Shown here: piece by piece, positions 10,725 to 21,833 of the stretch | How the letters are laid out: each line of letters opens with the position of its first letter | How positions within the stretch are numbered: position 1 is the first letter of the stretch | Assembly: GCA_963921195.1 (NCBI GenBank) | Contig: OY992540.1 | Location: 43,857,890-43,921,889 of the forward strand | From: Pegoplata infirma | Lineage: Eukaryota; Arthropoda; Insecta; Diptera; Anthomyiidae | Length of the DNA stretch: 64,000 nt | Direction of reading: 5' to 3' | Made by a program: the position numbers and the translations under genes | The notes under the pieces: generated by a model | The model's database searches: none | The model's input: only the letters and a program-made list of their open reading frames with translations | What the model was told of the DNA's origin: nothing

Positions 10725-12522
10725 CACGGTGAGCCTCAGCGATGTTCAGGTTGAACTTTAGTGTCGACGAAAAGTGTAAGCGCAGTTCGATTTCTACATG
10801 AATAAATGTCACAAAACTGTTAACAGCGAAATCGTAGCTGATCGCATTCGCGAGATATCGCGAAATTAGTGTTTTTGTATTTTCTAAAATTTTGACAATG
10901 AAGTTTTTTAAATATCTTCAAAAACTGGGTATGCAGTTTTAATTGTATTTATTTACATGTCACAACACAGTTAACAGCGAAATCATATCTTCACAATTTC
11001 GCGAGAAATCGCGAAATTACTTTTTTGCTGTTTTTATTTTTGTTTTTATCTTCATATATGATTTTTTTAAATTTCATAAAAACATGGTATGCAGTTTTAC
11101 TTGTGGTTGATCAAAGGTCACACAGCTGTTGACATCAAAATTGTAGGTGCTAAATTTCGCGAGATATCGCGTAATTATATATATATATTTTTTTTTTATT
11201 ATTATATTTTAAACCCGGTTGTTTAGAAATGATAAAAAAAAGTGATAAGCAGTTGGATTTGAACATGCTGGAAGAAATTAAAACTGCCCACAAAAAAATT
11301 ATAGCTGCTCACTTTCGCGAGAAATAGCGAAAAACAGCTTTTTGGGGGTATTTCTTGTTGTGATTAATAAAAGAAGTTTCTTTAACATTGTTGAAAAACA
11401 CGAAATGCAGTTTGACTTGCTATTGATCAAAGGTCATAAGGCTGTTAACATTTAAATTCTAGCTGCTTAATTCTTCGAGATATCGCAAAAAAACTCGCTT
11501 ATCTACTATTTATTCATTAATTTGTGTTATTTGTGGTCTGTAAAAACATATACTTCAATTAACGACAAAAATGTGGTATGCAGTTTGAATTCGAGGTTAT
11601 TAGAGGTGACAAAACTGCAAGCATAAAAATTATAGACGATCAATTTCCCGAGAAATCGCAAAATTACTGTACGAGCTTTTATAATAAATTCCTTTTTTTT
11701 TTCTTTGGTATCAAAAAAAAAAAAAAAAAATTTAAGTAACGACAAGTATATGGTATGCAGTTTAAATTGCCCGTAACTGAAGGTGGTAAAACTGCTGAAA
11801 TCTATATATTGACGCTAATTTTCGCGAAAAATCGCGATAAATTTTTAAATTTTTTTTTCATTTATTTTGTATTGTAATAGATTTATAAATAATAGATTTA
11901 AGATTAACTTTGCGATTCCTTAAAGAATTGACCACAGAGGACTTTTGTGTTAGCAGTTTACTGTCTTTTTAACATGTACAAATAAAAATGCATACCACGT
12001 TTTTACACCATTTCAAAAGAACATGCAAAATTGAAAAATAAAAAAAAAAAAAAAAACTATATAAATATATAAATAATTCCGCGATATCTTGCGACAGTGT
12101 ACACCTACAACTTTGATGTCAACACCCTTATGACCTTCGATCACGTACACATTAAAGTGCATATCAGCTTTCCACAACATTTGAAAAAAACCTAGAAAAA
12201 GTTGAAAAACAAAAATTGACAGAAAAGTTATTTCGCGATTTCTCGCGAACTAAAGAAGATAATATTTCGATGTTTACTGTTTTGTGACCTTAAAATAAGT
12301 ACAATGAAAACTGTATACTCAGTTTTTGAAAATATTTAAAAAACTTCAATATCAAAATTTTTTAAAATATAAAATCACTAATTTCGCGATATCTCGCGAA
12401 TGCGATCAGCTACGATTTCGCTGAAAACAGTTTTGTGACAACTAATCATGTAGAAATCGAACTGCATTTACACTTTTCGTCGACACTAAAGTTCAACCTG
12501 AACATCGCTGGGGCTCACCGTG
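10725..12522. mobile_element. Foldback element F1 with TTCGCGAGA...TCGCG units
   Basis: The termini CACGGTGAGCCTCAGCGATG and its complement (ending GGCTCACCGTG) are flanked by TCAA on both sides, a 4-bp duplication. The whole interior is tandem units of about 145-176 bp. Each holds a GC-rich palindrome such as TTTCGCGAGAAATCGCGAAA and a phrase like TATGCAGTTTGAA. Seven units run forward (palindromes near 10855, 11000, 11160, 11312, 11475, 11650, 11822) and three run in reverse (near 12080, 12235, 12380). No coding region is present. The element sits inside the hAT at 9503-12754. A second copy is at 15923-21485. Confidence 0.88.
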
Positions 12523-12810
12523 TCAATAGCTATGAATTAATTAAATATTTAATTATAAAAAAAATGTATTAAAAATATAACGTAAAAAAGTTTAATTTTA
12601 ATAAATCCCGAAATCCCGAAAAATCCCGAAATCCCGAAAAATCCCGGGATCCCGAAAAATCCCGAAATCCCGAAAAATCCCGGGATCCCGGGATTAGGAT
12701 TTTAAAATCCCGAATCCCGGGATTTGTAAATGTCAATCCCGTTTGGCATCCCTACTATATACAGACTCGACAGTAGAGTTTTACAAGAAAAAATGTGGAA
12801 AAACTAAGCG

Positions 12811-14789
12811 ATTTTAGGAGAAAACACAGCGGTTTTTAGTCCGTTTTACGCTAATACCCTATTTTTGTTGTTTTACCCTATTTTTGTTGTTTTTTGTAAG
12901 GTTCACATTCTGTTATTTACACTCTTTTGGTCATTTTGTCTGTAACCGGTTCTAATTGCAAATAAACTTTAAAAAACATTAATAAATACGTACTTCGTAT
13001 TAAAAAATTTACTTTATTTATCATGGGTGATGATAAAGTCATACACATTTGTTAAAATATTTAATTTTGCAGTTAAACAAGATTTAAATATTTTCTTACG
13101 ACATCTTTAGATTAATATTTAATATTAAAGTGCAAATTTTGTTTTTTAAATTCAATATTTATAAACAAAAATTAATCATCGTCATCATTATTCCTGTGAT
13201 TACCTTACAGAAAATATTTATATTCAAACAACTAAACTGTCACCACCAGTGATGTCATTTTGTTTAAATTCCCCATCAATACGTTCAATATATTCAATAC
13301 GTTCCAGTATGTATTTTTGACAAGTGTCAAATACATAAAAATATCGATTTGTAAAATGGTACAAAAAATACAATGTAAATATTTTTGACAAGGTGGAAGT
13401 GGTAAACAGTTTGAATACTCTACAAAAATCTAGTGTCAAATTGAAACAGCTTAATTTTATCCCGAATATTTGTTATGGTTATAAGTATGTTAAGTTTGTA
13501 CATGGTAAAAATTGGAGCAGGGAGTGGGTAAGGACGTTTACACGTATGGAAATGCAGCAATCTCAACAAAAACCGATTTTTTTATTTTGAGATTCTGGGG
13601 GTCTTTAATTTAATAGTTTTTAATAAAGTTCCCATTTTTCATTTGTTCCCTCTTTTTGGCCCTTAGAATCGAAATTTTCAAAACCTTTTTTTTTCTATAA
13701 TATTTTTTTTTTTGCAGAAGATTCAAAAATCTCAATTTTAAAAAGCCGTTATTTTGGGAAATCTAAAATGTACTTAAGTAACCCTTTTTACCCTCTTGAA
13801 ATTTCTAAAAGTTTTAGAATAGAAACTTTCTAAAAATTATTTTTGTCAGATATTTTTTTTCGCTAGAAGATCGTTAGTTTCAAATTATAAGTTTTCAAAA
13901 CCGTTATTTCAGAAGATAGAAAAAGTACCAAAGTAAAAGTTTTTACCCTTTTTATCCCATTATAATCAAAATTCCTTAAATGTATCTTTTTTTGTTTGCT
14001 GAAAGGTCCTTGCAGGAAAAGTGTGTCTATCGATTCGAAATCACTTATCCCGTGACAGATGAAAATTGGACTTACTACTCAAATGTCAACTGCCTGAAAA
14101 AAACTCATCTCGTGACCACCGGAACCAATTATACGACAAAACCAAAATTTTCGAATTTTTACCAAGTTCCGAACAAAATTTAAGTATTTTTTAAGTCCCA
14201 GACACATTTGTTCTTTTTGTAGTAAAAAATTTCATTAAAAATGATTATAGACAAAACATTTTTTCATAAATTTCGAAAATTTCCAAGTCCCTAAAATTTT
14301 TTTGAACATTTTGGAAGTCCCGGACAAAAATTTTTTTTTGACAATTTTTTGCCGTTTTGGAATAACAAGTATTTTACAGCAAAAAAAATTAAAAATTGTC
14401 TATTGTAAGTTTCGAAAATTTTTGAAAATTTCTACTTCCCGTACAAAAATGTTTGCCAAATTTTTTTTGAGTTTTGGAGTTAAAAATTCACTAACAATGC
14501 TTTTAGTAGTTTTTTTTTTTCATAATTTCTAAGTTCAGAAAAATGGTGGGTACAGCTGTGATGTGTTCTGTAACATGTCATTAGTGATTTTTATATGAAA
14601 GGTGTAAAATTTGTGATAGATTTTTTGGGTCAGGGTGATATGTCACGTGACCTATCATGGACTTATCACTTTTCCTGCAGGGGTCCTATATTACAAATTT
14701 CAAGTTTCTATGACCATAACGAGTATTTCAGGCGAAATAAAGTGACAAAATACACAATTCTATCCCTTTTTGTTATAAGGATCGGAGTG
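12811..14789. other. Unannotated AT-rich spacer
   Basis: ACCCTATTTTTGTTGTTTT occurs twice in tandem near 12855. The word AGTCCGTTTTACGCTAA occurs at 12838 and at 8090. From 13590 onward there are runs of T and phrases such as AAGTCCC, but no clear element ends. The open frames here are short, and only the one at about 14012-14180 looks different. Confidence 0.4.
14012..14182 (+). other. Possible exon-like segment (unidentified)
   Basis: After GGTCCTTGCAG, an acceptor-like site ending at about 14015, the frame reads KCVYRFEITYPVTDENWTYY and continues for 30 residues to a stop at 14183. The segment is richer in GC and uses many different codons, unlike the flanks. Its phase does not fit the donor at 7351. 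It could be part of another gene or a fossil of a transposon protein. There is no strong support. Confidence 0.2.
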
Positions 14790-15182
14790 TGAATGACTTT
14801 TGACTCACACTTACTAACGCTCAACGACAGAAAATTTCCCACCATGCATACTCAATCACGAACATATTTTTTCTACTCATACTTACTCACAATCACGTCA
14901 GTGAATTTAATATAACTCACACTTACTGCACTCACACAAGCTTCACTCACATTCACGTTAACTCACACTGACGAAACTTTAAAAAATTAAAAAAAAAAAA
15001 TTATAAAAAATTAAAACAAAATTTTAATTTTTTAGAATGAAAGTAAATGTGAGGCGAAAATAAACCCCGCACACTCACTTACGCATTTTATTCCACTCAC
15101 AATCACGTGAGTAAAATTGAGTTTCACACTCACGCGTGACTCATGTAAATTACGCACTAATCTGCTATGTGCCCACCCCTAT
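14790..15182 (-). mobile_element. End of a probable hAT element with CACTCACG repeats
   Basis: Dense CTCACACTCAC and ACTCACGTGA words run to the phrase TGTGCCCACCCCT at 15182. Read on the minus strand this is AGGGGTGGGCACA, the usual look of a hAT terminus in animals. The other end was not found nearby; a related cluster lies at 5741-5885. Confidence 0.55.
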
Positions 15183-15404
15183 GATGAATGAGAATGCGAT
15201 AATGAATGAGAATGTCAGTCAGTATGTGCCCTTATGGTAATATTTCAGCTTAATTAACTTAAAAAATTGGTTAGGTAAAAGTACTGACAGTAGGGTACAT
15301 AACAAAAGAATATGTTAAAGTTCTAAACCATTACCATATCCCATATTTTATACTACACCATTTACAGATGAAATTTAAAAATTCTACTTGCCTTCTTATA
15401 GGCT

Positions 15405-15922
15405 AGTCAACAAATTGTAATTCAAAGATCAATTGTAATTCGAAATAGATAAACTGTTATTCGAAGAAGATCAATTGTAATTCGAAGAAGATCAGTTTTT
15501 ATTCGAAAAAGATGAATTGTAATTCTATAGAACTCAATTGTAATTCGAAAAGAGTCAAATGTAATTCGAAAATGATCAATTGAAATTTAAAAAAGATCGA
15601 TTGTAATTCGAAGATTCTAATTGTAAAGAAAAAGGATCAATTGAAATTTGGTTTTAAGCGATCTACCAAAAACTATGTACAATATTTTACTACTTCAATA
15701 AAGACAATTTAAATTGGAATCTTCGAGTTACAATTGATCTTTTTCGAATTAAAATTTATCATTTTCGAATTACAATTAATCTTTTTCGAATTACAATTGA
15801 TTTTTTTGAATTACAATTGATCTTTAAAAAATACAATTGATCTGTTTCAAATAACTTTTGATCATTTTCGAAATACAATTGATCTTTTACGAATCACAAT
15901 TGATCTTATATGAAAAACAATT
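15405..15922. repeat. 22-bp repeat field in two opposed orientations
   Basis: Units of the form GATCAATTGTAATTCGAAAA run head to tail to about 15655. After a short spacer they run in the opposite orientation (TTTTTCGAATTACAATTGATC) to 15922. The field is cut by the F2 insertion and resumes at 21486-21660. The symmetric layout makes it a foldback repeat rather than a simple satellite. Confidence 0.85.
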
Positions 15923-16499
15923 CACGGTGAGCCTCAGCGATGTTTAGGTTCAACTTTAGTGTCGACGAAAAGTGTTAACGCAGTTCGATTTCTACTTGAC
16001 TAAATGTCACAAAACTGTTAACAGCGAAATCGTAGCTGCTCGCATTCGCGAGATATCGCGAAATTAGTATTTTTGTATTTTCTAAAATTTTAACAATGAA
16101 GTTTTTTAAATATTTCAAAAACTGAGTATGCAGATTTAATTGTATATATTTACAGGTCGGAAAACAGTTAACATCGAAATCATATCTTCTCAATTTTGCG
16201 AGAAATCGCAAAATTAAAAAAAAAAAAAATTGGAAAAAAAAATATTTTTCACGTAAATTAGCAGCCAATATATTGATTTGAGCAGTTTTACCACCTATAA
16301 ACAACTAAAATTTAAACTGCAAACAATATATTTATCGTTTCTTGATATTTTTCCCTTATTTTAGACTCTAAAGAAAAAATAAATTAATTAATATAAAAGC
16401 TTGAACAGTAATTTTGCAATTTCTCGGGAAATTGACCATCTATAATTTTTATGCTTGCAGTTTTGTCAATTTAAATAACCTCGAATTCAAACTGCATAC

Positions 16500-19400
16500 T
16501 AAGGGTGGGATAGTGTTGTGTGAGATTTTAAGCAGCAGTATTTGGAATCGCTAGAACCCCTCATTTTGTGAGGTTCGTAAAAAAAGTGTATGGGCCAAAA
16601 AATGGGGGAGGTCGGATAGGATCTAGGGGTCGCTCATCGGGGTCAAAGTTGGGCGTACATGGGAAAAAATCCACAAAAATCCCCACAACTCCCCTGGTTT
16701 TGCCCCTAGAGGGGTCAAATGTGAGACTGGCCCCCATTATTTTTTTGCCCCAAACACTTTTGCCAAATATACCTAAGCTCTATCTCCTCTCCTTAAGGGG
16801 GCTCCCATACAAAGGTTGAATGTTGAGACATATTTGCTCCTACCTCTCTAGCTGTCCTAGAAGTGAAACTAGAGGAATCAAATATATGACCGACCCCCAA
16901 TATTTTTTCATCCCAAACATTTTCTTATAACATACTTACCCTCTATCTTCAACCGTTAGGGTGGTCCCCATACATTTTTTTTATTTTTTTTTTAATTTTT
17001 CCTTAATTTTTCTTATTAAATCACCTCCTACCGGTCCAACGGTGCTTCCTAGAGGGGTCATTAGTAAGACCGACCCCCATTTATTTTTAGCCCCCAACAT
17101 TTCATCTGAATATACTAACTCCCTATCTTCAATTCCTAAGGAGTCTCCCACACAAAATGACATTTTTATAAAATTTGTTCCCACCGCTCTAACTGGCGCA
17201 GGGATGACCCTAGAGAATTGAAATGTATGACTGACCCCCAATATTTTTTCAGCCCCAACATTTTCTCCAAACAAACCTACCCTCTATTTTTTAGCCTTAA
17301 TTGGGTCCCCACACATTTTTTTTATTTTTTTATAAAATCAGATCTTATACTGACGCCCAATATTTTTTTAGCCCCAACATTTTCCCCAAACAAACCTACT
17401 CCTTATTTTTAAGTCTTAAGGGGGTTCCCACACATTTTTTATAATTTTTATTTATAAAATCAGCTCTTACCGCTCCCATGGTTAGGAACGGGAAATGCAG
17501 ACTGACCCCCAATAATTTTTGCCCCCTACTTTTTGTCCAACATACCTACGCCGTATTTCCACTTTGTTAGGGTAATATTTTTTCCTCTCCATTACGGCAC
17601 AACACGTTGTTATAGTCCTCTATTAATTTTACGCCTCTTTCGGCAGCGTCGTTGAAAACATGTAATTGAAGTAATATTTGCAGCGCTTGCTGGTAGTCCT
17701 CACAATTTTCCCAAGTGTTTGGACCGGAACCAATGAAATTTGTTGTTAATCCGAAGCGTAAAAAAAATGTTGGTGTCTCAGCTGTGACGCAGTGGCTGAA
17801 ATCATTTTTTATATTTTGATTTCTGGATTTACTTGTTGCGATTCCATGTTAATTATTTTCACACCTTCGAATCCAACCACGTGTACTGGATGATCACGAT
17901 CTTTGTTGCCACCTTCGCTGCTATCCCCCGAGTCATAATCTTCCCCGATATCATCGTCTTATTTTTCTTCGCTGTCAGATAGTTATCTTCCTCCTTGCAT
18001 TTGCCATTTTGCATTTTATTTCACAAGAGAAGCTGTTGCAAATAGTGCAACAGCTTCACCACTGAGATACCAAAGATGTCACAGAATCTCTTCTCCAATC
18101 GTTGAGCCATCTTATTAATTGAAGCATAATAAGCAATCGCTTTAAAAAAATTCAAATCATTATTTGGAGGTTCTATTGCTTTAGTGGCGCTAAACCAAAA
18201 TTGCACGTAAATTGTTTTTGGTCAAACCTAAAACATTTTTAGGCAATATATGCCTTTTGCCATCCATCGAGCATGACTGATGGGTCCTGGTGGGCTAAAA
18301 TGATTATTAGGAATATTTTCACCAAGGTATAATAAAACAATTTCAAGAAACTCCTTGAGTCGTCTCTGGGTCGCTTTTCCTTTATTTGAGCCCAACAAAA
18401 CCACTTGATGCAGGTTGGTATGTTGCCTGCCACTTTCTAATATTCTATGCCAGGACTGTATGGTTTGTCTTTTATATTTTCCCATTACTCTTTAAAACGC
18501 TCAAACATTGGAACTCCAGGTCCAGACGTTTTGCCGAATTTGGTTTCAAACACTTCTTTTAATTGATGTTCATTAATATGATTATTGCATGGCAGATATA
18601 GGGGGTCAGTTTGCATTTCCCGTCCCTAAGAGGCACTATGGGAGCGGTAAGAGCTGAATTTATAAATAAAAGTGTTGCTAATTATTGTACTTTTGTAAAT
18701 TCTAAATACTCCAACGTTGGGTTCCAGTACCATTACGAATTTGGTTTTCCTAAGGGGAGCACGCTTACAAAGTGGAAATACGCCGTAGGTATGTTTGGAA
18801 AAAATGTGGGGGGCTAAAACTAATGCGGGTAAGTCTGCATTCCCTATCCCTAAGAGGCACCATGGGAGCGATAACATCTGATTTTATAAAAAATATAAAA
18901 AAATGTGTGGGGACCCCCTTAAGGCTTAAAAATAAAGGGTAGGTTTGTTTGGGGAAAATGTTGGGGCTGAAAAAATATTGGGGGTCAGTCATACATTTAA
19001 CTTCTCTAGGGTCACCCCTGTGCCAGTTAAAGCGGTGGGAGCAAATTTTATAAAAATGTCATTTTGTGTGGGAGACCCCTTAGGAATTGGAGATAGGGAA
19101 GTGGCATATTCAGAAGAAATGTTGGGGGCTGAAAATAAATGGGGGTCGGCCTGCTAATGACCCCTCTAGGAGGCACCATTGGACCGGTAGGAGCTGATGT
19201 AATAAAACAAATTAAGAAAAAATAAAAAAAATGTATGGGGACCACCCTAAGGGTTGAAGATAGAGGGTAGGTATGTTCTAAGAAACTGTTGCTGTGGAAA
19301 AAATATTGGGGGTTGGTCATACATTTGGTTCATCTAGGGTCACTTCTTGGACTGCTAGAGAGGTAGGAGCAAATTTTTAAAAAAATTAAACCTTTGTATG

Positions 19401-19693
19401 GGAGCCCCCTTAGGAAGTGAAGATAAGGCTTAGGTATGTTCGGCAAAAGTGTTCGGGAGGAAAAAATAATGGGGGTTGGTCTCACATTTGACCCCTTTAG
19501 GGGCAAAACCAAAGGAGTTGCGGGGCTTTTTGTGTATTTTTTCCCCTTTACGCCCAACTTTGACCCCGATGAGCGACCCCTAGATCCTATCCGACCTGCC
19601 CCATTTTTTGGCTCATGCATTTTTTTTGCGAACCTCACAAAATAAGCGGTTCTAGCGGGTCGAAATCGGAAACTCGTGCACTATCCCACCCCT
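16500..19693. mobile_element. Foldback transposon with 6+6 repeat units and 9-bp TSD
   Basis: The ends TAAGGGTGGGATAGTG and CACTATCCCACCCCT are inverted. ACTGCATAC flanks both sides (16491-16499 and 19694-19702). The matching unit of F1 near 11570-11590 shows the target with one copy, so the 9-bp duplication is real. Each arm is about 1 kb of tandem ~160-bp units marked by GACCGACCCCCA and ACCCTCTATC words: six forward units (near 16725, 16888, 17065, 17228, 17352, 17500) and six reverse units (near 18602, 18826, 18981, 19141, 19309, 19471). The 1-kb centre carries a decayed gene. Tandem-repeat arms with a 9-bp duplication recall Drosophila Foldback and MULE elements. The relation is inferred, not proven. 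Confidence 0.9.
17584..18600 (-). pseudogene. Decayed transposase-like gene inside the foldback
   Basis: On the minus strand several collinear pieces read as one protein broken by stops and frameshifts. First comes FGKTSGPGVPMFERFKE (about 18500-18560), then FLEIVLLYLGENIPNNHFSP and SHARWMAKGIYCLKMF (18228-18400). After two stops, SATKAIEPPNNDLNFFKAI follows (about 18130-18190). After a frame change comes WYLSGEAVALFA (about 18035-18070). After a further change comes FFLRFGLTTNFIGSGPNTWE and FNDAAERGVKLIEDYNNVLC (17584-17770). The order and motifs match my recollection of an uncharacterised transposon-associated protein family of arthropods and cnidarians (motifs HARWMAK, WYLSEE, NDxAERGV). 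I cannot name its superfamily. Position between the arms makes it the likely former transposase. Confidence 0.7.
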
Positions 19694-20034
19694 ACTGCAT
19701 ACCACATTTTTGTCGTTAATTGAAGTAAATGTTTTTACAGACCAAAAATAACACAAAGTAATGAATAAATAGTAGTTTAGCGAGTTTTTTTAGCGATATC
19801 TCGAAGAATTGAGCAGTTAGAATTTAAATGTTAACAGCCTTATCACCTTTAATCAATAGCTAATCAAACTGCATTTCGTGTTTTTCAACAATGTTAAAGG
19901 AAACTGCTTTTGTTAATCAAAACAAGAAATACCCCCTAAAAGCTGTTTTTAGCTATTTCTCGCGAAAGTGAGCAGCTATAATACTTTTGTGGGCAGTTTT
20001 AATTTCTTCAAACATGTTCAAATCAAACTGCATA

Positions 20035-21001
20035 CACAGTAAAAAGTTTTGGGTTAATTTTAATTCCTAGCTGGTGTGTATATATAACAATGCCAAAAAT
20101 AATTTAATTTATTCCATAAAAAGTTTACTTTTAAAGAGATAAAAAGAGAGTGAGAGAATGGATTTTGAATTTATTTTTGAGTGTTATAATAAAACCAAAA
20201 TATGGAAATAATTTTACACCTAAACAGGTGTTTATTTGAACAAGGCAGGACTTAAATTTCTCCAAAAATAAATAAAACAAATGTAAGGTTATGTTTTTTA
20301 ATATTTTTGTGTATTGAATACAAATACAGACCAAATACATGAATAAAGTTAACATCCAGAGGACTGTTGATTTGTCACCCAAACTCAGCACAACTCTGCA
20401 TAAAATAAACTGCTACTGCTTCTATATTAAGAAATTATTCCTGGGGGTAGGCACTGTCGTGATCTAAAAATTCCATCTCTCTGCCTTCTGCTTCAAGATT
20501 CAGCTGGCCTAAAAGTAAAGTTAACCAAAAATCAATTAAAATGATTGATAAACGTTTGTAGTCAATACTTACTTGATATTTATATTTCGGTCGGAGTAAA
20601 ATCTTCACTTTCTGGATCACAAATTTTATTAATATAAAGATTTTACTTTTGTGTACATTGCTAACCCCTTTTCTCACTTTTATTGAATGAATAAGAATTT
20701 TTTGTTCACTCAATATGACATCTGTTTTCAATTCCTTGTTAAGTGTTTATCTTAAACTTGATGAAATACAATTTTTTGATGACGTTTGACGTTTATTTTT
20801 TATAAGTTTTTCAAGAGAGAAATTTTATTATTTTTTGGCATCAAAATAAAACTAAAAAAAATGACATAAAGATAATCAAATTTTTAATCCCTATGTGGTT
20901 TAGCATATAACCCATTTCGGATTTAACTTTGAGTTTAATTCCAAAGTAGTTTAAAATGTGCTCCGCTTGGTTTTACATATAACCCAAAACTTTTTACTGT
21001 G
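20035..21001. mobile_element. TA-flanked CACAGTAAAAAG element inside F2
   Basis: The termini CACAGTAAAAAGTTTTGGGT and its complement (ending ACTTTTTACTGTG) are flanked by TA, and the F1 paralogue gives the uninterrupted target. Within it the minus strand shows an exon-like end: GCTGAATCTTGAAGCAGAAG behind an acceptor (TTTACTTTTAG, about 20520), reading LNLEAEGREMEFLDHDSAYP to a stop at 20435. A strong donor GTAAGTATT lies upstream near 20575. This may be the last intron of a lost gene carried by the element. The protein is unrecognised. Confidence 0.82.
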
Positions 21002-21485
21002 TACCACTTTTTTTTTATTATGTCTAAAGAACCGGTTTTAAAATATAAATAAATAATAAAAAAAAATTATATAATTACGCGATATCTCGCGAAATTTAAC
21101 ACCTACAATTTCGATGTCAACAGCTGTGTGACCTTTGATCAAGCACAAGTAAAACTGCATACCATGTTTTTACGAAATTTTAAAGAAACCTATCTAAAGA
21201 TGATTTCTCGTGAACTAAAGAAGATAGGATTTGATGTTTACTGTTTTGTGACCTTTAAATAAGTACAATTAAAACTGTATACTCAGTTTTTGAAAATATT
21301 TAAAAAACTTCATTGTCAAAATTTTAAAAAATTCAAAAACACTAATTTCGCGTTATCTCGCGAATGGGAGCAGCTACGATTTCGCTGTTAACAGTTTTGT
21401 GACACTTAATGTTGTAGAAATCGAACTTTGTTTTACTTTTCGTCGACACTAAAGTACAACCTAAACATCGCTGAGGCTGACCGTG

Positions 21486-21660
21486 AATTGATCTTTTTCG
21501 AATTTCAATGAGAATCTTTGAATTGCATATGGAATTTTCGTATTACAAATAGAATATTTGAACTACAAGTAGAGTCTTCGAATTACAAATAGATTTTTTA
21601 AATTACAAATGAAATCTTTGAATTACAATTGATCTTTAACGAATAACACCTATAAATGGT
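21486..21660. repeat. Continuation of the 22-bp repeat field after F2
   Basis: TTTTTCGAATT, AATTGATC and ACAAATAGAATCTT-type units resume immediately after the AATT duplication of F2. The units are more diverged than on the left side. Confidence 0.75.
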
Positions 21661-21833
21661 GTAATCCATACATTCCTATAAATCAATATTCAACAATGAT
21701 TTTAAAATATTGTCCATTGATAGTTTTTATTGTACAAGTTGTGTAGTCACTGTCCCCTTGGAATACTAATGTGTTAATTATGCTGGTTTCTTGGTTGGCG
21801 GACAATGTCGTGGTATTTCTTTTTAACTGCTTA

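Larger units (their letters stand above)
9503..12754. mobile_element. hAT-type element with CGGGATT subterminal repeats
   Basis: The termini TAGGGATGCCAAA and TTTGGCATCCCTA are inverted repeats. CTATATAC flanks both sides (9495-9502 and 12755-12762), an exact 8-bp duplication fitting the hAT consensus nTnnnnAn. About 130-150 bp at each end is made of CGGGATT and AATCCCG words in many copies, presumably transposase binding sites. No transposase frame remains. The interior holds AT-rich sequence, a DINE-like block (about 10300-10600) and a complete foldback element (10725-12522) that inserted later. Confidence 0.9.
9425..12810. repeat. Hairpin palindrome split by the hAT element
   Basis: The left arm (about 9425-9490, containing ACTCTACTGTCGAGTCTG) is complementary to the sequence just right of the hAT element (about 12763-12810, CAGACTCGACAGTAGAGTT). 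Removing the hAT and one 8-bp duplication restores a roughly 130-bp hairpin with arms near 58 bp. The hAT therefore landed inside a small palindromic MITE. Confidence 0.75.
15923..21485. mobile_element. Foldback element F2, second copy, heavily interrupted
   Basis: It has the same termini as F1 (CACGGTGAGCCTCAGCGATG at 15923, and the complement ending CCGTG at 21485), flanked by AATT on both sides. Two units run forward at the left, and the rest run in reverse, so the copy is inverted relative to F1. Two later insertions split it: 16500-19693 with a 9-bp duplication and 20035-21001 with TA. Subtracting them leaves about 1.39 kb, shorter than F1 (1.80 kb). The difference can come from unit loss by recombination. 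Confidence 0.88.

Noticed and set aside
8090..12856. Direct repeat AGTCCGTTTTACGCTAA as possible LTR ends
   Set aside because: The match is under 25 bp and the interval holds unrelated elements with their own duplications; no LTR features.
16568..17412. Open frames of 64-97 codons in the left foldback arm and their mirror in the right arm
   Set aside because: They follow the ~160-bp unit period and occur on both strands; the real coding trace is in the centre.
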